DNA of 8,179 nucleotides, from positions 1 to 8,179 of the forward strand of contig JAQVRW010000125.1 of NCBI GenBank assembly GCA_028700875.1, read 5' to 3'. The DNA is from Candidatus Zixiibacteriota bacterium (GTDB taxonomy: Bacteria > Zixibacteria > MSB-5A5 > GN15 > JAAZOE01). The position numbers and the translations under genes are program-made. Below are positions 1-5,387 of the stretch, piece after piece (the first letter of the stretch is position 1; each line of letters starts with the position of its first letter). Below the pieces are notes generated by a model. The model worked only from the letters and a program-made list of their open reading frames with translations, made no database searches and was not told where the DNA came from.

Positions 1-4
1 ATGT

Positions 5-556
5 ATGTCCCCGGAATCTCAACGTGACACCATCGCGAAGAATAAGGTATTGTACGAGTACTGCAAGTATCTGTACGAAATGGAAGACAGCCGAGGCGAT
101 AAACTCAACGGTCTCGTGCGGACATATATGAGTTTCATCGCTTTTGCCTTGGGTGGTGGCGCCACCATAATCCAGTTTGTCATCGACCGCGAAAATTACG
201 TCCAGATTAGCCGTTCTCAATCAGCTTCGGTTGCCTTGTTCATGCTCACTTCTATTTCCGCGTGCCTGATTCTATGCTCTGGCGTTCTGACTATCTTCGC
301 CGCCAAAATACGCCGGTTTGAGGGTCTTAATAGTGCATGCAAGGTGACAATTCAAGCTGTTCTCCTAAAGGGTGAAGGACAACTGATACCCATTCTAACT
401 GCAGATTATGCGGTTGCAGCAGATAGGAATTACGCCAATAACCAAAGGAAGGCAAAGTATCTCTCGCTCGCTGTTGCAGTATATCTGGCGGGAATTCTTG
501 TTGCGGTGATAGACTACGCGTTGTTTCAAATGCTATTGGTTGGAGGTAGCAAATGA
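5..556 (+). CDS. Three-helix membrane protein of unknown function
   Basis: Not recognised as a named family. The 183-residue product has a charged, helical N-terminus (about residues 10-40, rich in Tyr, Glu, Lys and Asp). Hydrophobic segments follow at about 41-60, 75-100 and 152-178, so three membrane helices are likely, with a soluble stretch at 101-150 between the second and third. No signal peptide is seen. The layout (amphipathic charged N-terminal helix running into a closely spaced pair of helices) is loosely like the SLATT-type small membrane effectors, but there is no diagnostic motif, so this is only a suggestion. The gene overlaps the next one by ATGA and carries that gene's ribosome site, so the two are probably co-translated. 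The start is uncertain: the frame is open to the left edge and the upstream context is missing. The DNA looks less GC-rich than typA. Confidence 0.7.
   Translation: MSPESQRDTIAKNKVLYEYCKYLYEMEDSRGDKLNGLVRTYMSFIAFALGGGATIIQFVIDRENYVQISRSQSASVALFMLTSISACLILCSGVLTIFAAKIRRFEGLNSACKVTIQAVLLKGEGQLIPILTADYAVAADRNYANNQRKAKYLSLAVAVYLAGILVAVIDYALFQMLLVGGSK
542..546 (+). promoter_or_regulatory. Ribosome binding site inside the preceding gene
   Basis: GGAGG lies six bases before the ATG at 553, within the last codons of the upstream membrane-protein gene. With the ATGA stop/start overlap this indicates translational coupling and supports the choice of start for the 91-residue protein. Confidence 0.75.
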
Positions 557-828
557 TATCAAACACTTGGGAAGAACGTGCACAAAAGCTCCTGCGTTCA
601 GTAGAAGATCCAGCTTTGGAGTTGAAAGCTTCTGACCCCAAGACCCTTTACATTATTCAGGAGTTGTGTGAATTGCTGGGCGAAGTTCCACGGGGCGAGG
701 CGCATGCGGAGGAATTGATCAGTAAGATTCTTGGCAAATTGAGCGGCGTTTTTCCGGGATTGGACGGGCTCCAAGCTAGGCTGCAAACTGAATCGCCCTC
801 AGATCAGGCCATGATGTCTTCTGATTGA
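553..828 (+). CDS. Small acidic soluble protein, unknown function, coupled to the membrane protein
   Basis: The 91-residue product is not recognised. It is acidic, with no signal peptide or membrane segment. Residues 1-25 and about 28-65 look strongly helical (alternating Leu/Ile with Glu/Lys), and the tail after about residue 78 is Ser/Asp-rich and probably disordered. The start codon overlaps the stop of the upstream three-helix membrane protein and has a good ribosome site, so the two proteins are made together and may interact, for example as a cytoplasmic regulator or partner of the membrane protein. That partnership is inferred from gene order only. It converges on typA, leaving about 95 bases between the stops. 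Confidence 0.65.
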   Translation: MISNTWEERAQKLLRSVEDPALELKASDPKTLYIIQELCELLGEVPRGEAHAEELISKILGKLSGVFPGLDGLQARLQTESPSDQAMMSSD

Positions 829-923
829 AGTAGTCAAGACTTGATCTGACATAACGATTTGGATCGGTGGGCCTCCTCAGCTGTGCTGAAGTGGTTTCCC
901 GCAGTTGTCGCAGGGCGGGCAGA

Positions 924-2837
924 TCACATCGGAGGAGGAACCGGAGCGGCGCTGAGCCCCGGCATTGGCCCAACCTGAATTCTTTGCGCCCGTCTCCGCT
1001 GATCGGAATCGAGAATCGCCTTACGCATCCGAATCCTCTTCGATGTCACTTCCACCAACTCATCCGCCGCGATCCATTCCATCGCCTGCTCCAGCGTCAT
1101 CTTGCGTGGCACATCGAGCGTGACGGTCATATCCTTGGTGGACGACCGATGATTGGTCAGTTTCTTGCGTTTGGTCGGATTGCACGGCAGGTCATCCGGG
1201 CGCGAATTCTCGCCCACGATCTGGCCGTTGTAGATTCTTTCGGTCGGGTCCACGAAAATCACCGCCCGCTCCTGCAATCCTTCGATCGCATACGCCGTCA
1301 CCGGGCCGGTCTCCATGCTGATAACCGAACCGCGGTTGCGCGTCACGATCTCGCCCCGCCACGGACCGTAGCCGATGAATCGGGAAGCCATGATCCCCAG
1401 CCCGCGGGTATCGGTCATGAATTCCGTGCGGTAGCCGATCAGGCCGCGCGTCGGTATTTCGAATTCCATTCTGATAACCCTGGTTCCCGCGTTTTCCACC
1501 GTCCGAAGCTCCCCTTTGCGCCGCGCCAGCTTCTCGATGATAATTCCCTGGTGCTCCTCGGGAACATCGATCATCAACTGCTTCATCGGTTCGAGGATGT
1601 TGCCGGACGCGTCCTGACGGGTGATCACTTCCGGACGGGAAATGCAGAACTCCATCCCTTCACGCCGCATTTCTTCGATCAGGATCGCCAGATGCAATTC
1701 GCCCCGGCCGGATACCTTCACACCGTCGGATCGTCCGACGTCGTCCATGCGCAACGCAACATTGGTGCGCAGCTCCCGCTGCAGGCGTGTTTTCAACTGG
1801 CGAAGCGTTATGGCCGTGCCATCCTCGCCGGAAAACGGCCCGGTGTTGACCAAAAAGAACATCGACACGGTCGGCTCTTCGATATCCAGCGGCGGCAGGG
1901 CCATCGCGGGATCTTCCAGCGCCGAGAATGTATCGCCGATTCCGATTTCACTCGGCCCGGCCAGCCAGACAATATCGCCCGCGCTGATCGTGTCGGTCTC
2001 GACCCGCTGCAACCCGCGCGTCACCCAGAAATGCACGCCCTTCTCTTTGGATGATTCGACAAACTCCCAACCGGCCTTTTGATTGGCTGAATCCTTCCAC
2101 CGCATCACGAACCGGTTGAACTCTTCCCCTTTGTTGAGCGTGCCGCGCAACACCCGCCCGCCGCCGATCTGTCCGATATAATCGCTCCAGTCCAGCGTGC
2201 TGACCTGCATCAGAAACGGACCGTCCTGGTCGACCTGAGGCGGCGGAACATGCTCGATCACCGTTTCAAACAGCGCCTCCATTCCCTCGTGCGCGTCTGT
2301 GTCCAGGTCCCGCACGAACCAGCCGTCAAGCCCCGAACCATACAACACCGGGAAATGCGCCTGTTCGTCGGTCGCCCCGAGATCGACAAACAGATCGAAC
2401 GTTTTGTTCAGCGCATAATCCGGACGAGCGTTGGGGCGATCCACTTTATTGATGATGACGATCGGACGCAACCCCAGCTTCAGTGCACGCATCAGTACAT
2501 ACCGCGTCTGCGGCATCGGTCCCTCGACAGCGTCCACCAAAAGCAGCACCGAATCGACCATCGACAGAACGCGTTCCACCTCGCCGGAGAAGTCGGCATG
2601 ACCGGGAGTATCGATAATATTGATGAGGTAGTCGTTCCAACTGACCGTACAATGCTTGGACCGGATGGTGATGCCCCGCTCCCGCTCCAAATCGTTATTG
2701 TCCATGAGGCGTTCCGCGACCTGTTGATTCTCCCGGAACGTCCGGGTGGCGCGAAACACGGAATCGATCAGGGTCGTTTTCCCATGGTCGATGTGGGCGA
2801 TGATGGCCAGATTGCGAATGCGGTCGACTGCTAACAT
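924..2837 (-). CDS. typA: TypA/BipA ribosome-associated translational GTPase
   Basis: Translational GTPase of the EF-G/LepA class. It binds the ribosome and, in characterised bacteria, aids 50S assembly and growth under stress or cold. All GTPase motifs are present: P-loop AHIDHGKTT (14-22), switch I RGITIRS (54-60), DTPGH (76-80), NKVD (130-133) and a G5-like YGSGLDGW (166-173). Domain II follows at about 205-310, then the EF-G-like domains (about 320-475) with SGRGELHLAILIEEMRREG, and the BipA-specific C-terminal domain ending near residue 605 (KKLTNHRSSTKD, SKRIRMRK). At 637 residues it is slightly longer than the usual 600-615. The extra length comes from an insertion in domain II (about 248-272) and a Pro/Ala-rich tail (about 622-637). 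The start is supported by a GAGAGG ribosome site. The gene is divergent from the small basic protein gene and appears monocistronic. Confidence 0.97.
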   Translation of the reverse strand: MLAVDRIRNLAIIAHIDHGKTTLIDSVFRATRTFRENQQVAERLMDNNDLERERGITIRSKHCTVSWNDYLINIIDTPGHADFSGEVERVLSMVDSVLLLVDAVEGPMPQTRYVLMRALKLGLRPIVIINKVDRPNARPDYALNKTFDLFVDLGATDEQAHFPVLYGSGLDGWFVRDLDTDAHEGMEALFETVIEHVPPPQVDQDGPFLMQVSTLDWSDYIGQIGGGRVLRGTLNKGEEFNRFVMRWKDSANQKAGWEFVESSKEKGVHFWVTRGLQRVETDTISAGDIVWLAGPSEIGIGDTFSALEDPAMALPPLDIEEPTVSMFFLVNTGPFSGEDGTAITLRQLKTRLQRELRTNVALRMDDVGRSDGVKVSGRGELHLAILIEEMRREGMEFCISRPEVITRQDASGNILEPMKQLMIDVPEEHQGIIIEKLARRKGELRTVENAGTRVIRMEFEIPTRGLIGYRTEFMTDTRGLGIMASRFIGYGPWRGEIVTRNRGSVISMETGPVTAYAIEGLQERAVIFVDPTERIYNGQIVGENSRPDDLPCNPTKRKKLTNHRSSTKDMTVTLDVPRKMTLEQAMEWIAADELVEVTSKRIRMRKAILDSDQRRRAQRIQVGPMPGLSAAPVPPPM

Positions 2838-2848
2838 ACGATGTATAA

Positions 2849-2854
2849 CCTCTC
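2849..2854 (-). promoter_or_regulatory. Ribosome binding site of typA
   Basis: Read on the minus strand, GAGAGG lies eleven bases before the typA ATG. Spacing is slightly long, but no better in-frame start is seen, and the N-terminus (DRIRNLAIIAHIDHGK) fits the family exactly. Confidence 0.6.
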
Positions 2855-3061
2855 ATGGGGCGAATAAGTTTCCGCCCTGTTGGAAACTCCTCATACAAGC
2901 CACTGATCAAACCGTTGAAGGGAAGATCGTCCGAAAGAAGACCAAATCCGGCAATCGCCGGCTGGATCAATGAAGGCTCGACCGAGTATAACGCCGGAAG
3001 TCGAATTCTGCAAGTCTTATCTTGACGTTCGCTCCCAACCGCCGGTCAATGAAGAGACACG

Positions 3062-3160
3062 TCTGGCCAAGCCCGCCCCAAGTTTTAGGGCGGTAACGTC
3101 GTACAGCGCAAGCCCTTGCGCCACAAGGCGTAGCCGGGGCTTACCCCCCTCCGCCTCCAT
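3062..3160. repeat. Cluster of GC-rich inverted repeats, possible dispersed element or structured RNA
   Basis: Several small inverted repeats crowd into about 100 bases. CCGCCC (3073-3078) pairs with GGGCGG (3088-3093) around a nine-base loop. GCGCAA (3106-3111) pairs with TTGCGC (3116-3121) around GCCC. A CGCC/GGCG pair surrounds ACAA at about 3121-3130, and GGGG/CCCC occurs near 3136-3147. AAGCCC at about 3069-3074 can also pair with GGGCTT near 3137-3142 to enclose the whole set. The density is unusual against the flanking sequence. It could be a REP-like intergenic repeat, a terminator cluster or a structured RNA. No second copy is in this window, so repeat status is unproven. Confidence 0.4.
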
Positions 3161-3188
3161 CGTTTATGGCTTGATCGAACAAACGTCG

Positions 3189-3218
3189 TTGCGTCTGTCG
3201 TGCCCATGTTCGTATAAA
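3189..3218 (+). promoter_or_regulatory. Candidate sigma-70 promoter for the small basic gene
   Basis: TTGCGT (3189-3194) and TATAAA (3213-3218) are separated by 18 bases. The -10 box matches five of six consensus bases; the -35 box matches three. Transcription would begin near 3225, inside the palindrome at 3222-3233, leaving a leader of about 130 bases before the ATG at 3359. Confidence 0.45.
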
Positions 3219-3221
3219 TTT

Positions 3222-3233
3222 TGATTGCAATCA
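3222..3233. promoter_or_regulatory. Perfect 12-bp palindrome, possible operator
   Basis: TGATTGCAATCA is a perfect palindrome of two six-base half-sites, four bases downstream of the candidate -10 box. Its position over the predicted transcription start fits a repressor operator. No matching second site or nearby regulator gene was found in the window, so the role is inferred from position and symmetry only. Confidence 0.35.
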
Positions 3234-3342
3234 TAGAATCCCACAACGAATCGTGGGTTACCAGTTCAGGACAATTAAGACAGTCAGTCCCGGAATCGGC
3301 CGCGTGGCTGCGGCTTTCATGAAGAGACAATATCAGGCAAAC

Positions 3343-3351
3343 GGAGAGGAG
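3343..3351 (+). promoter_or_regulatory. Strong ribosome binding site for a 41-residue gene
   Basis: GGAGAGGAG ends seven bases before the ATG at 3359. Its strength and spacing are the main reason to accept the very short reading frame that follows. Confidence 0.7.
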
Positions 3352-3358
3352 TCACATT

Positions 3359-3484
3359 ATGGGAGACAAAGGCGGGAAAAAGGACAAGAACAAGAGTCAG
3401 AAACAGAAGGACAGCAAACAGAGTCAAAAAGAGAAAAAGAGGCAGGATAAGCAACAGGAACAACAGCCGAAGAGCAATCCGTGA
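3359..3484 (+). CDS. Small lysine/glutamine-rich basic protein (41 aa)
   Basis: This very short gene begins MGDKGGKKDK and continues as a highly charged run of Lys, Gln, Asp, Ser and Glu, with almost no hydrophobic residues, ending KSNP. It is predicted to be disordered and basic, suited to binding nucleic acid or ribosomes. Short proteins starting MGDK and rich in K/Q recur in many bacteria as uncharacterised proteins; I recognise that resemblance from memory and cannot confirm it here. The case for a real gene is the strong ribosome site, the plausible upstream promoter and the clean ATG-to-TGA frame. A longer overlapping frame (3253-3450) has no ribosome site. The next gene starts 149 bases downstream on the same strand and may share the transcript. 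Confidence 0.7.
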   Translation: MGDKGGKKDKNKSQKQKDSKQSQKEKKRQDKQQEQQPKSNP

Positions 3485-3620
3485 GAGGAATCAGGATTCA
3501 AACACCAGCAAACCCCGATTCCTGACAGCGGAACATCAGGGTGACATTGAGACTAACCGTGCCATTCAGCCGACACCGGATGACCCGCTCGATTGGCGTC
3601 GTCAGACAGAGCTGATAGCT

Positions 3621-3627
3621 AAAGGAG
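3621..3627 (+). promoter_or_regulatory. Ribosome binding site of the eRF1-like gene
   Basis: AAAGGAG lies six bases before the ATG at 3634 and fixes that start. Confidence 0.75.
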
Positions 3628-3633
3628 AAATCG

Positions 3634-4053
3634 ATGAAAAAGAATGTGGGGTTGTGGATTGACCATAGGAAGGCTCTTATCGTGGCCATTACCGACAAAG
3701 GGGAAGAAATCAGACTGATAATATCGAAGGTTGAAAAACAGCCCGGACGTTACGATGGAAAACGTTCCATGACCCCCTATGATTCACGGCGAGTAAAGGC
3801 AGACAACATCCGACAGAGGAAGCTTACCGGAGAGCTCGACGTTTACTACGATGCCGTGATTGCCTTTCTTCGCGAAGCCGAATCCATCCTGATATTCGGC
3901 CCCGGCGAAGCCAAAGGCGAGTTGAAGAAACGTCTCGAGAAAGACAAACTTGGCGGACGCATCGTCGCCATTGAAACTATTGATAAGATGACCAATCGTC
4001 AGATTGCCGCAAAAGTTCGAAAGTACTTCAAAGATAAAGACGCCCGGCAATAG
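3634..4053 (+). CDS. Conserved hypothetical protein, possible eRF1/pelota domain-3-like fold
   Basis: The 139-residue soluble protein opens with a beta strand and GLWIDHRKA (6-14). A charged stretch with SMTPYD (45-50) follows, then a helix with YYDAVIAFLREAE (71-83), a strand with FGPGEAKGEL (88-97), and a C-terminal ETIDKMTNRQIAAKVRKYF (114-132). Helix, hydrophobic strand, GPGEAK turn, then a helix beginning with charged residues resembles domain 3 of archaeal/eukaryotic eRF1 and pelota (L7Ae-like) and of bacterial eRF1-like proteins, which bind ribosomes or partner factors. No peptide-release GGQ motif is present, so it is not a release factor. The family is known mainly as uncharacterised bacterial proteins; the fold is my inference. 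A perfect hairpin follows the stop directly, so it is probably the last gene of its transcript, perhaps shared with the 41-residue gene. Confidence 0.75.
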   Translation: MKKNVGLWIDHRKALIVAITDKGEEIRLIISKVEKQPGRYDGKRSMTPYDSRRVKADNIRQRKLTGELDVYYDAVIAFLREAESILIFGPGEAKGELKKRLEKDKLGGRIVAIETIDKMTNRQIAAKVRKYFKDKDARQ

Positions 4054-4056
4054 AAT

Positions 4057-4092
4057 CGGGAACCCACCCCGCTACCGCGGGGTGGGTTCCCG
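4057..4092 (+). terminator. Perfect 16-bp hairpin after the eRF1-like gene
   Basis: Arms 4057-4072 and 4077-4092 are exact reverse complements (CGGGAACCCACCCCGC on the left) with loop TACC. The hairpin begins four bases after the stop codon. There is no T tract on the plus strand and no clear one on the minus strand. It may end transcription of the upstream gene and insulate the minus-strand remnant that follows, or protect the transcript's 3' end. Confidence 0.65.
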
Positions 4093-4122
4093 CTGGATCG
4101 ACATGCTTTACATCCGCACGAG

Positions 4123-4266
4123 CTACTTATTCAACGGCGTCCACTCGCCAATATTCTCCACGACCACCTTGCACTTACCCTCGGAGGTCCACCGTTCGTT
4201 GCCGTTGTGGCCCCACTCCGTATATTCCGGGGCGCCCAGGCCGACGACAGCACGGGAGGTCAGGTG
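4123..4266 (-). pseudogene. C-terminal remnant of a propeller-transglutaminase paralogue
   Basis: Read on the minus strand, this encodes a tail ending GEWTPLNK-stop. It contains WGHNGNERWTSEGKC and VVVENIGEWTPL, and matches the last 40 or so residues of the full transglutaminase at 5388-6986 (WGYNGNERWTSKGRC, VVVENIGEWTPL). The stop codons align. By hand count about 101 of 123 nucleotides are identical over the last 41 codons including the stop. Similarity fades near 4250-4266, and a stop lies in frame at 4285-4287, so propeller, active-site Cys, His and Asp are all gone. The differences are mostly synonymous or conservative (Lys/Arg, Tyr/His), so this was a diverged coding copy before truncation, not a fresh duplicate. 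No start or ribosome site remains. It could alternatively be a shared terminal module left by recombination. Confidence 0.8.
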
Positions 4267-4360
4267 CCCGGTCATGCGGCCGGTTTATTTCTTATCATGG
4301 ATACCGCAGTCGGCGGAAAGATCGAGGGCTCGCGATGCTCAGGGGGTAACGGAAAAGTAA

Positions 4361-4389
4361 TTGCGCCGCCGGGAAAACCGTAGTATCTT
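4361..4389 (+). promoter_or_regulatory. Weak candidate promoter for the exported beta-rich protein
   Basis: TTGCGC (4361-4366) and TATCTT (4384-4389) are 17 bases apart. Three and four of six consensus bases match. It lies about 140 bases before the ATG at 4531. Apart from this, 4267-4530 shows no gene: an antisense frame covering it has no ribosome site, and a GAGGAGG near 4434 is not followed by a usable start. Confidence 0.3.
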
Positions 4390-4517
4390 GAATCAGAATA
4401 AGGGACAATTAACGCGTATTTGCCGAGTCCATTGAGGAGGATCTGCATCGATCTACCTTCCGCCTGACGTAAAAAGTTGATTGCATGCAGTGTCCGCAGG
4501 ACGCGAACATCACCTAT

Positions 4518-4524
4518 CGGAGGG
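4518..4524 (+). promoter_or_regulatory. Ribosome binding site deciding the start at 4531
   Basis: CGGAGGG sits six bases before the ATG at 4531. This start puts a classic signal peptide at the N-terminus. The in-frame ATG at 4477 would add 18 polar residues before it and has no ribosome site. Confidence 0.8.
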
Positions 4525-4530
4525 AATGAC

Positions 4531-5241
4531 ATGACATGCTGCAACCGTCGCTCTGTATCCTTTCTGACACTTCTTGTTGGGTTTTGCTGTCTTATTCTCA
4601 TCGCGCAAGCGCAAGCGCAGGATTCCACCACCACGGTTCGGAAAGCAAGAAATACGCAGGTTGAATACTTTTATGTTCACGGGGCGCTCGGACTGGGTTT
4701 TGACGTCTACACGTCGTCTGACATTGAAGCCCTGGTGTTGGAAGACCTCAATGTCAATGCGCTGGGTTTTCCGTTTCAGTACGGCATACGGGGGGGATTC
4801 AGGAACATCGTCCAGATTGAGTACTGCAAGTATTCGACGTCGGCCCACAATATCGGAACGGGCGGTTTTGCCAACGGAGGAATCGTCTCCACATCCGTAC
4901 CCATGAAGCTGAAGGCGACCGATATTCTCTTCAAGATGAACCCGGCTTTCTGGAAATGGTCAAAACCGAAAGGCGGGAGACCGGCCAAGTGTCTGTTTCT
5001 GATTCTGGGAAACGGCGACGTGTCCTATCGAGACAACGTCGGCGATGGTTTTGAAGGGTCGGGAATCATCTACGGTCTGGAGTGGGCCGGCATCAGCAAG
5101 TATGTCAGCGTCAGCTTCGGCGCAACCTATCAGGACATCACGTATGATACGACCAGACTCTTCAGCATCGACATTCCGTATGAAGTGAAAGCCAAACGGT
5201 TCATGCTGTACGTCCGCATGGGCCTGGGGTACGGCGTGTAA
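4531..5241 (+). CDS. Exported beta-rich protein, probable outer-membrane beta-barrel
   Basis: The 236-residue product begins with a signal peptide: basic CNRR, a hydrophobic core at about 9-25, and AQAQAQ (25-30) with probable cleavage before Asp31. The mature part is rich in alternating aromatic/Gly patterns typical of membrane beta strands: YVHGALGLGFDVY (48-60), FPFQYGIRGGF (80-90), NIVQIEYCKYS (92-102), IIYGLEWAGI (179-188), YVSVSFGATYQDITY (191-205) and FMLYVRMGLGYGV (224-236). The last strand reaches the C-terminus, as in outer-membrane barrels, though it ends in Val, not Phe. No enzymatic motif is seen. The length suits a small 8-stranded barrel. It ends in tandem stops (TAA TAG) and converges with the transglutaminase gene across a hairpin. 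Its place between the remnant and the full transglutaminase gene hints at association with them, but no family is recognised. Confidence 0.75.
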   Translation: MTCCNRRSVSFLTLLVGFCCLILIAQAQAQDSTTTVRKARNTQVEYFYVHGALGLGFDVYTSSDIEALVLEDLNVNALGFPFQYGIRGGFRNIVQIEYCKYSTSAHNIGTGGFANGGIVSTSVPMKLKATDILFKMNPAFWKWSKPKGGRPAKCLFLILGNGDVSYRDNVGDGFEGSGIIYGLEWAGISKYVSVSFGATYQDITYDTTRLFSIDIPYEVKAKRFMLYVRMGLGYGV

Positions 5242-5291
5242 TAGAGCGCCCGACGAACGCTCCGGATCGACAAAGCCAACTCACTCGTGTG

Positions 5292-5324
5292 CCACCCCCA
5301 AACTCGTTTTGGGGGTGGTTCTGT
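5292..5324 (+). terminator. Intrinsic terminator between convergent genes
   Basis: CCACCCCCAAA (5292-5302) pairs with TTTGGGGGTGG (5308-5318), an 11-bp stem with a five-base loop, followed by TTCTGT. The short T-rich tail on the plus strand fits termination of the barrel-protein gene. The stem may also act on minus-strand transcripts from the transglutaminase gene, whose stop is at 5388. Confidence 0.65.
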
Positions 5325-5387
5325 CCCGCCGATTCAGGCGCTTTGCTCGGATGATGCTGAACCGACCCGCATGACGTCCCGCGCGGG

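Larger units (their letters stand above)
2838..3358. other. Intergenic region between divergent typA and the small basic gene
   Basis: No convincing protein gene is seen in these 521 bases. Open frames on both strands lack ribosome sites and have the low-complexity composition of chance translations. The region must hold the typA promoter (minus) but I cannot place one confidently. It contains a short hairpin in the presumed typA leader (GGGCG/CGCCC arms, about 2858-2877), a CCGGC/GCCGG hairpin near 2948-2961, the GC-rich inverted-repeat cluster at 3062-3160, and the promoter and palindrome near 3189-3233. Confidence 0.6.

Noticed and set aside
881..923. Cysteine cluster (CPPCDNCGKPLQ) just after the typA stop in another minus-strand frame
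   Set aside because: It looks like half a zinc ribbon and could suggest a frameshifted C-terminus. However, it lacks a second Cys pair, and the typA domains are complete in frame before the stop, so I treat it as chance.
867..2054. Long plus-strand open frame of 395 codons
   Set aside because: It lies wholly antisense to typA. Its His/Arg/Pro-rich composition is that of a shadow translation, and it has no ribosome site.
2970..3224. Plus-strand 84-codon frame upstream of the small basic gene
   Set aside because: No ribosome site, and it crosses the inverted-repeat cluster and the predicted promoter.
3085..3330. Minus-strand 81-codon frame in the same gap
   Set aside because: Composition suggests translation through GC-rich repeats; there is no ribosome site and no recognisable domain.
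4484..4529. Possible 14-codon leader peptide ending just before the ATG at 4531
   Set aside because: No ribosome site of its own and no attenuator structure; chance is as likely.
4272..4634. Minus-strand 120-codon frame upstream of the transglutaminase remnant
   Set aside because: It overlaps the signal-peptide coding part of the exported protein, has no ribosome site and is not in frame with the remnant, so it is not its missing N-terminal part.
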